NCBI RefSeq assembly: GCF_016908715.1
Contig: NZ_JAFBEK010000009.1
Location: 1-56,160 of the forward strand
Direction: 5' to 3'
From: Leuconostoc rapi
GTDB taxonomy: Bacteria; Bacillota; Bacilli; Lactobacillales; Lactobacillaceae
DNA: 56,160 nt
The notes under the pieces are model-generated. The model saw only the letters and a program-made list of their open reading frames with translations. It had not been told where the DNA came from and searched no databases. The position numbers and the translations under genes are program-made. This document shows positions 48,732-56,160 of the stretch, one piece after another; positions within the stretch are counted from its first letter, which is position 1, and the number at the start of each line of letters is the position of its first letter.

Positions 48732-49442
48732 TCATTTCGTGGCATAATGTACCGCTGCCGCACCTAAATTGAAACGCGAAATGGTCACTTTTTTAAACCC
48801 TGTTTTCAACAACACTTGACCAAGTGTCATATAATCCATAAAATGCTCTGTCGTTTCGTCTAAGTATTTATATTCAGTATACTTACCTTTAGCAAATACC
48901 TTGCCAAACACTGGCATGATTTTTCCGAAATAAAGTTGCCATAATGGTTTCACAATAGGATTATCAGGCTGTGAAGTTTCTAAAATAACAAGCTGTCCAC
49001 CTGGTTTCAATACCCGATACATTTCTTTTAATCCTGTCACCGGGTCTGGTAAGTTACGCAAGCCAAAACCAATAGTCACAATATCAAATGCTGCATCGTC
49101 AAAAGGTAGCGCCATAGCATCACCTTGAACCAAGGTGATTTTTTCAGAGTAATCACTTATATCAACCTTACTTTGTCCAATGGCTAACATCTCTTCACTA
49201 AAATCTAACCCAGTAACGTGTGCTGTTTCATCGCTCTTTTCTGCCAGCGCCAACGCCCAATCAGCAGTTCCCGTTGCGACATCAATGATGTCAGCCCCAA
49301 TCGGAAATGTCATTCTAGACATCACTTTTTGGCGCCACAACTTGTGCGTACCGAAGGAAATAATATTATTCATTTTGTCATATTCAGGTGCAATTTTATT
49401 AAACAGTGCCTGAACATCAGTATTTTTTGGTGATCGTGTCAT
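48732..49442 (-). CDS. menG: Demethylmenaquinone methyltransferase
   Basis: 236 residues from ATG 49442, the family-typical length before the VQALFNKIAPEYDKMN motif; an ATG six codons upstream is also open, and neither has a close ribosome site. SAM-binding region DVATGTADWALALAE (~59-73, motif I), AMALPFDDAAFDIVTIGFGLRNLPD (~100-124, core FDIVTIGFGLRNLPD) and the UbiE/MenG signature YRVLKPGGQLVILE. It makes menaquinone from demethylmenaquinone with S-adenosylmethionine. It lies 25 to 45 bases after menE. Together with dld it argues for a functional quinone pool. Confidence 0.9.
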   Translation of the reverse strand: MTRSPKNTDVQALFNKIAPEYDKMNNIISFGTHKLWRQKVMSRMTFPIGADIIDVATGTADWALALAEKSDETAHVTGLDFSEEMLAIGQSKVDISDYSEKITLVQGDAMALPFDDAAFDIVTIGFGLRNLPDPVTGLKEMYRVLKPGGQLVILETSQPDNPIVKPLWQLYFGKIMPVFGKVFAKGKYTEYKYLDETTEHFMDYMTLGQVLLKTGFKKVTISRFNLGAAAVHYATK

Positions 49443-49485
49443 AATTTTAAAACGTAACATCAGTTCGTTACGTATTTCTCCTATA

Positions 49486-50931
49486 TTATTTTAATGCTGG
49501 CAATTCAGTTAATACCTGTGCAAAACGGTGACGTTGTACTTTGCCACTAGCAGTGCGATACCATGTTTTAGCGCGATAAAATTGTTTTGGTACCTTATAA
49601 TGTGCCAACCGTTCGCGTCCATAATCACGGAGAGCAGCTAGCGAGAGATGCGTTCCCGATACAACAGCTACAGGAATAGCACCCCATTTTTCATCAGGAA
49701 CGCCAATGACGACAATATTTTCTAGTCCGGGCATTTTGGCATACACTGATTCCACTTCGTCTGGGAAAATATTTTCACCACCAGAACTAATCATATCACC
49801 TTGACGACCTTGAATATATAAGAAGCCATCCGTATCAAAATAACCAAAATCTTCAGTGTTGAACCAGCCTGATGACACTTGGTGATTTAATTGCTTGGGA
49901 TGATTTAAATAACCAGGTGTCAAAGTTGGCGTTTTAAGCCAAATATTACCAACTGACGTTGATTGTCCTTGATCATCTCGTATATCAACAGTTACAGGGA
50001 AAAGCGGTTTACCAACAGAGCCTAATTTTGATTGAATATCTTCTGGCGCGAGTGCCACGACCTGCGAAGATGTTTCAGTCATACCATAAGATTGAATAAT
50101 AGGTAAGTGATGCGCTTGTGCTTGTTGTAATGTCTGTTGATCAGTTGGCCCACCACCTAGTAACATCGCTCGAAAATGGTCATTGTAATTAACATCATCA
50201 GGTAACTCAGCTAATAATGTTTTTAGCATCACTGGCACAACCGACATCGTCGTGATTGTATCATGAATGAGCCAATCATTTATTTTAGAAGCCTCAAACT
50301 TTTCAACCAGCACCACACGCATCCCATATAGCAGACTTCGCATTAAAATTGAAAAACCACTAATATGGAAGATAGGCACAACAGCCAACCAAGCATCGGT
50401 TGCAGTGAGACCTAAATTAAGCGCACTTCCCATTGCAGACATAAAGTGATTTTGATATGTTTGCATGACGCCCTTAGGGTGATTTGTTGTGCCTGACGTA
50501 TACATGATGCTTGTTACAAAATCATCTGGATAGTCATTAACAGGTGTTATTGGCTCACCACTCGGTAAATCAGAAAATTTCACCTGTTGCTGTACAAATA
50601 ATTTTTGCTTGTAAGCATCATCTGTCAACAGAATATCAATATCTGCATCTGATAATTGATAATTAATCTCCGCTACAGATAAACGGTGATTTATAAAAAC
50701 AATTGTTTTGCCTAATTGCTGTAATGCCATAATAACTAAATAACCGCTGATGTTATTGACCATGAGAAGCGCGATACGGTCGTGCGTCCGTGTACTCTTT
50801 AGCGCTGCGATTCGACCTGCCATGATTGCCGCTGCTTGTGCGACTTCTGAAAAAGTCATTTGTTTTTGACCATCAGTAACAGCCACACGCGCTGGCGTTA
50901 GACGCGCTCGTTTTGTTAACCAATTCTCCAT
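49486..50931 (-). CDS. menE: o-Succinylbenzoate-CoA ligase
   Basis: 481 residues, ANL adenylating enzyme. P-loop MYTSGTTNHPKGVMQT (~148-163), SYGMTETSSQV (~284-294), hinge region STVGNIWLKTPTLTPGY, and C-terminal ASGKVQRHRF with the catalytic Lys (~470). It activates o-succinylbenzoate as the CoA ester in menaquinone synthesis. Assignment to menE among ANL enzymes rests on length and on the neighbouring menG. It is divergent from copY, which starts 87 bases away. Confidence 0.85.
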   Translation of the reverse strand: MENWLTKRARLTPARVAVTDGQKQMTFSEVAQAAAIMAGRIAALKSTRTHDRIALLMVNNISGYLVIMALQQLGKTIVFINHRLSVAEINYQLSDADIDILLTDDAYKQKLFVQQQVKFSDLPSGEPITPVNDYPDDFVTSIMYTSGTTNHPKGVMQTYQNHFMSAMGSALNLGLTATDAWLAVVPIFHISGFSILMRSLLYGMRVVLVEKFEASKINDWLIHDTITTMSVVPVMLKTLLAELPDDVNYNDHFRAMLLGGGPTDQQTLQQAQAHHLPIIQSYGMTETSSQVVALAPEDIQSKLGSVGKPLFPVTVDIRDDQGQSTSVGNIWLKTPTLTPGYLNHPKQLNHQVSSGWFNTEDFGYFDTDGFLYIQGRQGDMISSGGENIFPDEVESVYAKMPGLENIVVIGVPDEKWGAIPVAVVSGTHLSLAALRDYGRERLAHYKVPKQFYRAKTWYRTASGKVQRHRFAQVLTELPALK

Positions 50932-50983
50932 TTTAAAACCTCTTAATAACTATATTACCATACCCCCTACTGGAAAATATGCC

Positions 50984-51012
50984 TTGCTTTTTTAAGTTTA
51001 CAATTGTAAACT
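50984..51012 (+). promoter_or_regulatory. copYB promoter with cop box
   Basis: TTGCTT (50984-50989), 17 bp, TAAACT (51007-51012). Palindrome TTTACAATTGTAAA (50997-51010) contains TACAATTGTA, a match to the cop-box consensus TACANNTGTA, and lies between -35 and -10. CopY bound here blocks the promoter until copper displaces zinc. Confidence 0.82.
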
Positions 51013-51018
51013 ATAGGT

Positions 51019-51453
51019 ATGATAAAACATAATCAAACAATGACAACTAGTGAATGGGAAATTATGCGTGTGATTTGGACACTAGGTGAGGCAACAAGCC
51101 GTCAAATTATTCGTGTGATGACGCTTAAAAAAGATTGGGCCCCCTCTACCGTCAAAACGCTTGTAACGCGTCTACAAAAAAAGGGTTATTTGACAGACAA
51201 TGGCGCAGTGCGTGACCGTTTGTATACACCTACAGTTGACGAACATGACGCTATGACTTATGCACTCAATCACACAATTCAAGCGATGTGTGCGATGTGT
51301 GTTGGCGACGCTATGGCAAATGTCATAGAAACAACAGAATTATCTCAAAGAGATATTTTGAATTTACAAGACGTATTAAAGGCAAAATATGCCACGGCAC
51401 CTGAAAGCGTAGCATGTAATTGTATGCCTAATCATTGGGAGGAATTAAAATGA
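51019..51453 (+). CDS. copY: Copper-responsive repressor CopY (BlaI/MecI family)
   Basis: 144 residues (or 137 from ATG 51040). Winged helix SEWEIMRVIWTLGEATSRQIIRVM (~8-31, core EWEIMRVIWTLGE) and APSTVKTLVTRLQKKGYL. Classical CopY ends with two CxC pairs (CxCxxxxCxC); here only one remains (ACNCMPNHWEELK), though MCAMCVGD adds another CxxC upstream, so metal binding is probably altered. The -10 ends six bases before ATG 51019 and no ribosome site is present, suggesting a leaderless start. The stop overlaps the copB start (ATGA). Confidence 0.88.
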   Translation: MIKHNQTMTTSEWEIMRVIWTLGEATSRQIIRVMTLKKDWAPSTVKTLVTRLQKKGYLTDNGAVRDRLYTPTVDEHDAMTYALNHTIQAMCAMCVGDAMANVIETTELSQRDILNLQDVLKAKYATAPESVACNCMPNHWEELK

Positions 51454-53573
51454 CAACAACAAAACATCACAGCATGAACCATGAGCATCATACAGATTCA
51501 AACCATTCACACAAAATGCCATCAGAAGAACACCAACATGATGATCATATGGCCGACATGTCAATGAATTCTGAACATCAACACGATGATGGTATGAACA
51601 TGAGCGGTATGTCACATCATATGCACATGTCTGATGATCCCGGCATGGCAAGTATGGATATGTCTGATATGAAACGTCGTTTTTGGTGGTCATTTGGCGT
51701 GATGATACCGATTATTATCATCACGCCCTTCATGGGTATGTCTTTGCCATGGACATTAACTTTCCCAGGTAGTATCTGGCTCACAGCACTTCTATCACTT
51801 CTACTTTACATTGTCGGAACAAAACCTTTCTTTGACGGTGCAAAAAACGAACTCAAAGCAAAAAAGCCAGCAATGATGAGCTTAATTAGTATGGGATTAA
51901 TTGTCACGTTCTGGTATTCTATATATGCCTTAGTGGTTAATCAATTCTTTCATGGCGATCATATCATGGATTTCTTCTGGGAATTTGCCACACTAACCGT
52001 CATCATGCTATTAGGACATCGCATTGAGATGGCTGCAACGATGAAAGCAGGTGATGCCACCGATAAATTACGCGCCCTGCTGCCAAACATTGCTCACGTC
52101 AAACATGGTGATATGGTCATGGATATGCCAATTGATACTTTAACAAATGATATGGTTATTCAAGTGCTAGCTGGTGAAGCTTTCCCCGCTGATGGCACGG
52201 TGATATCTGGTCAAAGCCAAGTTGACGAATCACTCATGACTGGTGAAAGCAAACTCATCGACAAAGCTGAAAATAGTCGTGTCGTGGGGGGGACAATAAA
52301 CGGAAATGGTTCATTGGATGTCCGTTTGACTCAAGTAGGTTCGCAATCATTTATTGGACAATTACAATCTGCTTTGTCCACCTCACAGGATCAAAAATCA
52401 CGCGTTGAAACGCTCGCTGACCGCGTAGCAGCTTACCTATTTTGGTTAGCATTAATATTTGCCTTTGCTGCACTAGTTATTTGGACTAATATCACTGGCT
52501 TTGGCGCTGCCATCAATATTGCTGTTACCGTATTAGTCATTGCCTGCCCGCATGCACTTGGTTTAGCTGTGCCTCTCGTTATTCAACGGACAAAAGCCAT
52601 TGCTGCGGCACAAGGTATTCTAATTAAAAACCGTAAAGCATTAACAGCTGCCAACCATTTAAAATACGCACTAATGGATAAAACAGGCACACTCACCAAT
52701 GGCGCATTTAACGTCACACGTGTGGTGACTCATGATTTCGATGAGACACAGGCTATCGCAATTGCTTCAGCACTCGATTCTCAGTCCACTCATCCCCTAG
52801 CCAAATCGATTGTGGCTTATGCCAAAACGCGTCAAGCACCAAAGTTACAAGCAACACACGTCGAAAATATTGCTGGATACGGCGTATCAGGTATGGTTAA
52901 CGGAGCACACTATTTATTAGTATCAGCACGTTACTTAACTGAAAACAACATTATCTTTACACCCCTAGACGATAATGGCTCAATCTCTTATTTACTAGAA
53001 CATCAGCATGTTATTGCAGGTATTGTACAAGGAGATACAATTAAAGACACCGCGCCTGACTTTATCAAGCAACTCATCAAGCAAGGGATTCAACCGATAT
53101 TAGTCACTGGCGATAATCACAACGCAGCACATGTGGTCGGCAATGACCTAGGTATTACAGATATTCATGCGCAAGTTTCACCACAAGAAAAAATTGACTT
53201 GGTCGCTGAGTACCAAAAGCGCGGGGATGTCATGATGATTGGGGATGGTATTAATGATGCACCTGCGTTAGCAAAAGCTAATTTTTCCATCGCAATTGGT
53301 GCAGGAACACAGGTGGCACAAGCATCTGCTGATGCTGTCCTCATTGCCAATCAATTACCTAAAATCATTAATTTCTTACACTTGATTAAAAATGCAACTA
53401 CAAAACAAACACAAAATTTGTGGTGGGGAGCCGGTTATAATATCATTGCTATCCCGCTAGCTGCCGGTATCTTAGCCCCTATCGGTATCACACTTAATCC
53501 AATGGTTGGTGCCATTGTGATGTCTCTTTCAACAATTATTGTGGCATTTAATGCCATGACATTAAAATACTAA
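51450..53573 (+). CDS. copB: Copper-exporting P-type ATPase CopB
   Basis: 707 residues from ATG 51450, with GGAGG eight bases upstream. The His/Met/Asp-rich N-terminus (~1-75, many HH, HxH and MxxM) is a metal-binding tail instead of a CxxC ferredoxin-like domain. P-type core: eight membrane segments, actuator LMTGES, metal site CPH (366-368), phosphorylation D410 in DKTGTLT, nucleotide site, and GDGINDAPALAKA. CPH marks subgroup P1B-3, exporting copper or silver. Coupled with copY in one transcript. A terminator follows the stop. Confidence 0.94.
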   Translation: MTTTKHHSMNHEHHTDSNHSHKMPSEEHQHDDHMADMSMNSEHQHDDGMNMSGMSHHMHMSDDPGMASMDMSDMKRRFWWSFGVMIPIIIITPFMGMSLPWTLTFPGSIWLTALLSLLLYIVGTKPFFDGAKNELKAKKPAMMSLISMGLIVTFWYSIYALVVNQFFHGDHIMDFFWEFATLTVIMLLGHRIEMAATMKAGDATDKLRALLPNIAHVKHGDMVMDMPIDTLTNDMVIQVLAGEAFPADGTVISGQSQVDESLMTGESKLIDKAENSRVVGGTINGNGSLDVRLTQVGSQSFIGQLQSALSTSQDQKSRVETLADRVAAYLFWLALIFAFAALVIWTNITGFGAAINIAVTVLVIACPHALGLAVPLVIQRTKAIAAAQGILIKNRKALTAANHLKYALMDKTGTLTNGAFNVTRVVTHDFDETQAIAIASALDSQSTHPLAKSIVAYAKTRQAPKLQATHVENIAGYGVSGMVNGAHYLLVSARYLTENNIIFTPLDDNGSISYLLEHQHVIAGIVQGDTIKDTAPDFIKQLIKQGIQPILVTGDNHNAAHVVGNDLGITDIHAQVSPQEKIDLVAEYQKRGDVMMIGDGINDAPALAKANFSIAIGAGTQVAQASADAVLIANQLPKIINFLHLIKNATTKQTQNLWWGAGYNIIAIPLAAGILAPIGITLNPMVGAIVMSLSTIIVAFNAMTLKY

Positions 53574-53577
53574 CTCA

Positions 53578-53620
53578 AATAAAGCCGTCGCCTAACATAG
53601 TGTTAGACAACGGCTTTATT
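53578..53620. terminator. Bidirectional terminator between copB and gntP
   Basis: AATAAAGCCGT / ACGGCTTTATT outer stem with an inner CTAAC/GTTAG stem. It serves both convergent genes. Confidence 0.9.
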
Positions 53621-53644
53621 GATATACAACTAAATTGCAGAAAT

Positions 53645-55000
53645 TTAAACTATCAGGCTCAATATTAATACCATAACAAGACCAACAACAGCAATAATTG
53701 TTTCTAGTACTGTCCAAATCAACAGGGTCTGTTTCACATTTAGATCAAAATATTCTTTAAACATCCAAAATCCTGCATCGTTGACATGCGAGGCAGCTAA
53801 TGAGCCAGCACCGATAACTAAGACCATTAATGCTGGATTAACACTGGAGGCAACCATTAACGGCTGAACAAGGCCTGCTGCAGTTAACGCAGCAACAGTA
53901 GCTGACCCCAAAGCAACACGTAATACCACAGTAATAATCCAAGCTAGCAGCAATGGCGATATAGCTGAATGTATAAATAAGTTAGAAATTTGTTCAGAAA
54001 TACCACCATCAATCAAAATTTGCTTAAACGCTGCGCCACCACCAATAATGAGTAATAACATAGCAATTGATTTGATTGCTTCTTCAACTGTGCCCATCAT
54101 GTCAGTGGTTTTTCTACCTTGGTGCCAACCCATTGACCACATCGCAAACACCAACGAAATAATCATAGCAGCAACAGGATTACCAATCATGGTGATAAAA
54201 GCATCAAAACCTGTTGGTTTGCTAAATGGCTGGCCATCATTAAAGACAATCGTATAAACAGTTGTTATCCCCATCATCAAAACAGGAAATAACGATGTTA
54301 AAACGGCAATGCCAAAACTGGGTGTATCTTCCAAAGCAAACGACTTTTGCTCACCAAAAGCTTTCAGTTGTCGTTTAATCACAAACGCGTCAGGTGCAAA
54401 TTTTTGGGCTAATTTTGTAAAAACCGGTCCTGCTATAATCGCTGCTGGCACTGCAATAATCAACCCATAAACGAGAACCGTTCCTGGATTAGCACCTAAA
54501 GCACCAGAAATTGCGGTCGGTGCTGGATGTGGTGGCAAAAAACCGTGTGTAACAGACAACGCGGCCGCCATTGGGATGCCTAGATACAACAATGGCACTG
54601 AGGCTTCCAAAGCAATCGCAAACACAATGGGAATTAGCAACACCATTCCGACTTCAAAGAATAGCGCAATTCCTATAATAAACGCTGCCACCATAATAGC
54701 CAATTGCACACGTTTTTTACCGAACCTTGAAATTAATGTATGTGCAATACGATAAGCACCACCTGCATCTGCCACCAGACGGCCCAATATCGCTCCAAAA
54801 CCAAACACAATCGCCAATTCACCTAACGATGAACCAATACCATTTTGTATTGAAATTGGGATTTGATCTAATTTCATGCCTAATCCAACACCCACGACAA
54901 CAGAAGTTAAAATTAAGGCGATAAACGTATTAATTTTAAACTTGATAATGAGTAATAATAAAAATATAATTCCCACGGCAAGTACAACAAATGACATCAT
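53645..55000 (-). CDS. gntP: Gluconate/H+ symporter, GntP family
   Basis: 451 residues, 12 or more hydrophobic segments. Family signatures: LVADAGGAYRIAHTLISRFGKKRVQLA (~77-103, core GGAYRIAHTLISRFGKK), HGFLPPHPAPTAISGALGANPG (~156-177) and GAGSLAASHVNDAGFWMFKEYF (~395-416). It imports gluconate or a related sugar acid with protons. RBS TTGGAG before ATG 55000. A cre-like site lies 100 bases upstream. No gluconate kinase is in the window, so the exact sugar acid is inferred from the family. Confidence 0.9.
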   Translation of the reverse strand: MMSFVVLAVGIIFLLLLIIKFKINTFIALILTSVVVGVGLGMKLDQIPISIQNGIGSSLGELAIVFGFGAILGRLVADAGGAYRIAHTLISRFGKKRVQLAIMVAAFIIGIALFFEVGMVLLIPIVFAIALEASVPLLYLGIPMAAALSVTHGFLPPHPAPTAISGALGANPGTVLVYGLIIAVPAAIIAGPVFTKLAQKFAPDAFVIKRQLKAFGEQKSFALEDTPSFGIAVLTSLFPVLMMGITTVYTIVFNDGQPFSKPTGFDAFITMIGNPVAAMIISLVFAMWSMGWHQGRKTTDMMGTVEEAIKSIAMLLLIIGGGAAFKQILIDGGISEQISNLFIHSAISPLLLAWIITVVLRVALGSATVAALTAAGLVQPLMVASSVNPALMVLVIGAGSLAASHVNDAGFWMFKEYFDLNVKQTLLIWTVLETIIAVVGLVMVLILSLIV

Positions 55001-55311
55001 ATCATCATCTCCAATCTATGATTAAACGCTGGCTGTGCTTGTTGTCATAAACAACTTTAGCGTACTTGTTCTCGGTTCAAAAGCACCTATTTACTTGATA
55101 TGTAAACGCTTTCTTGATTTATGTTATCATACGTCAAAACAAAATGCTACCATTTTGTTATCACTCATTTTAACTGATAATATTGTGAATAAATAATCAT
55201 AATATATTTACCACAACTTAACCTTTTTGCATAATTTAAACGTCAGTTAATGTAAAAGTGTATAATAATATGTATTGGTAATTTTACATACATATTAAGG
55301 AGAATATATTC
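55001..55311. other. Divergent intergenic region with cre-like site
   Basis: About 310 AT-rich bases with promoters for gntP (minus) and the aquaporin (+; TATAAT 55261-55266). TGTAAACGCTTTCT at 55101-55114 matches the CcpA cre consensus and is placed for gntP. No gene is seen in it. Confidence 0.6.
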
Positions 55312-56031
55312 ATGCGTAAATATATCGCAGAATTCCTCGGCACATTTATTCTTGTGTTCGTTGGAACTGGTAGCGTTGTTTATTCAGCCGCTACAACACC
55401 ATCACCATTAACAATTGCTTTGTCATTTGGTTTGGCACTCGCTGTTGCCATTGCTGCTTTTGGGCACATCTCAGGTGGACACTTTAACCCTGCTGTATCA
55501 CTATCAATGGCCATTCAAAAACGCTTGTCATGGGCTGAATTTGGTGGTTACGTCATAGCACAATTGCTTGGTGCTATTGTTGCCTCAGCGGCTGTTTTTG
55601 GTGGTGTTGCTACTTACTTGAAGTCCCCAACCGTTTCACAAGCTTTGTCTGGTCAAAAAATGACAGTCTCACAATTCGTTAATTTAGCTGGTCTAGGTCA
55701 GACTAACTTTGCCGATGGTGAAGCTTTGTCAGCCTTCTTGTTCGAATTCGTATTGACATTCTTGTTCATCTTGGTTATTTCAATCGTCACAAAATTGGCT
55801 AATGTTCCAGCACCAATCATTATTGGTTTGTGGTTGGCTGTCTTGATTATCGTTGCCTTGCCAATCACTGGTGGTGCCTTTAACCCTGCACGTGCGCTTT
55901 CTCCTGCTATCTTTGTTCAAGGTAAAGCCTTAGGACATGTTTGGGTATACATTGTTGCTGACCTACTTGGTGGTGTTCTGGCTGCCTTTGTCGCTAACTT
56001 CTTTAACAAGGATGTTCCAGAAGCAGCATAA
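55312..56031 (+). CDS. Aquaporin / MIP-family channel
   Basis: 239 residues, six helices and two half-helices with NPA boxes: SGGHFNPAVSLS (~61-72) and GGAFNPARALSPAIF (~188-202). After the second NPA comes Arg-Ala and not the Arg-Asp typical of glycerol facilitators, which favours a water (or peroxide, lactic acid) channel; lactic acid bacteria have such multi-substrate members. An extended loop between helices 3 and 4 (residues ~100-140, Ser/Gln/Lys-rich) is longer than in AqpZ. RBS AAGGAG eight to ten bases before ATG. Its 3' flank is close to an IS end. Confidence 0.88.
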   Translation: MRKYIAEFLGTFILVFVGTGSVVYSAATTPSPLTIALSFGLALAVAIAAFGHISGGHFNPAVSLSMAIQKRLSWAEFGGYVIAQLLGAIVASAAVFGGVATYLKSPTVSQALSGQKMTVSQFVNLAGLGQTNFADGEALSAFLFEFVLTFLFILVISIVTKLANVPAPIIIGLWLAVLIIVALPITGGAFNPARALSPAIFVQGKALGHVWVYIVADLLGGVLAAFVANFFNKDVPEAA

Positions 56032-56070
56032 ACAACATTAACCACATAAAAAAGCATCTCTGCGGTGAAG

Positions 56071-56160
56071 TGAACCCAATAACTTGGACAAAATAAAAAA
56101 ATGTCCAGAAAGTTATTGGGTTTTTTCTATGTCTAAATATTCAAATGAATTTAAATTAAT
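56071..56160 (+). mobile_element. Left end of an IS3-family element (continues beyond window)
   Basis: It begins TGAACCCAATAACTTGGACA at 56071, typical of IS150-group left ends. Within 60 bases the inverted complement (TGTCCAGAAAGTTATTGGGT) gives a hairpin plus six T, a device that stops read-in from outside. The orfA start follows. Confidence 0.8.
56129..56160 (+). CDS. IS3-family transposase OrfA, first residues only
   Basis: ATG 56129 opens MSKYSNEFKLI, the standard beginning of an OrfA HTH_Tnp_1 domain, and is cut by the window end. It is not one of the three other IS types in the window, judged by its terminal sequence. Confidence 0.7.
   Translation, partial: MSKYSNEFKL

Noticed and set aside
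1-56160. CRISPR array, prophage genes, rRNA operon or replication origin
   Set aside because: No regularly spaced repeats, phage structural genes, rRNA sequence or DnaA-box clusters were seen on reading.

Overview
The window looks like a chromosomal segment of a heterofermentative lactic acid bacterium of the Leuconostocaceae, most probably Leuconostoc. The composition is low-to-moderate G+C with strong AGGAGG-type ribosome sites. The gene set fits: quinone-linked D-lactate dehydrogenase, menaquinone genes, an rbsD-A-C-B ribose operon, a Lactobacillales-type argCJBD cluster, copYB, ECF folT, and many IS3-family elements. The genus is inferred from gene content only.

Layout. (1) 1-3.8 kb is an IS nest. 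The tail of one IS3-type element truncates a membrane/coiled-coil gene. A second element (850-3313) is itself interrupted by a third (910-2140) and cuts off the C-terminus of a NisR/SpaR-like response regulator. (2) 4.0-7.7 kb is a nucleoside-type ABC uptake operon without its binding protein. (3) 7.9-12 kb is a three-gene operon (YqcI/YcgG-family protein, flavodoxin, DHA2 exporter) whose flavodoxin is split by an intact IS with a 3-bp target duplication. (4) 12-19.4 kb is an efflux/regulator region: TetR with a divergent long MFS pump preceded by a coupled 12-codon leader, a second DHA2 pump, an NmrA-like reductase under a 31-bp palindrome, an Rrf2 regulator, and folT divergent from another TetR with two matching operators. 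(5) 19.5-23.4 kb carries ktrB-ktrA and dld. (6) 23.5-29.4 kb carries the rbs operon, a matrixin-like secreted protease, ohr and a frameshifted padR. (7) 29.7-34.3 kb carries a flavin oxidoreductase, a pyridine-nucleotide disulfide oxidoreductase and an ArsR-MFS pair.

(8) 34.4-42.2 kb is the most accessory-looking stretch. It contains IS ends, a type I toxin-antitoxin locus, an internally deleted IS copy, an MFS pump divergent from an Rgg/MutR regulator, and a 3' fragment of a secreted GH32 fructanase. These are followed by a 38-aa lipobox-like peptide plus ABC ATPase plus permease operon, and then the complete GH32 gene. The duplicated GH32 3' ends bracket the peptide/ABC cassette. I consider this cassette, possibly with its Rgg neighbour, the best candidate for an undescribed system. 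(9) 42.2-44.2 kb holds small unknown genes and a PEBP-like protein. (10) 44.2-48.5 kb is argC-J-B-D behind ARG-box-like palindromes, followed by tRNA-Asn. (11) 48.7-56 kb holds menG and menE, copY-copB under a cop box, a gluconate permease, an aquaporin, and the left end of another IS3 element.

How the parts work together: Dld passes electrons from D-lactate into menaquinone, and menE/menG belong to making that quinone, so respiration-linked lactate oxidation is plausible. The rbs, GntP and GH32 genes reflect use of plant sugars, with cre-like sites near rbs and gntP. Several pumps paired with one-component regulators suggest a chemically hostile niche. IS elements have broken or shortened at least the first gene, the response regulator and the flavodoxin.
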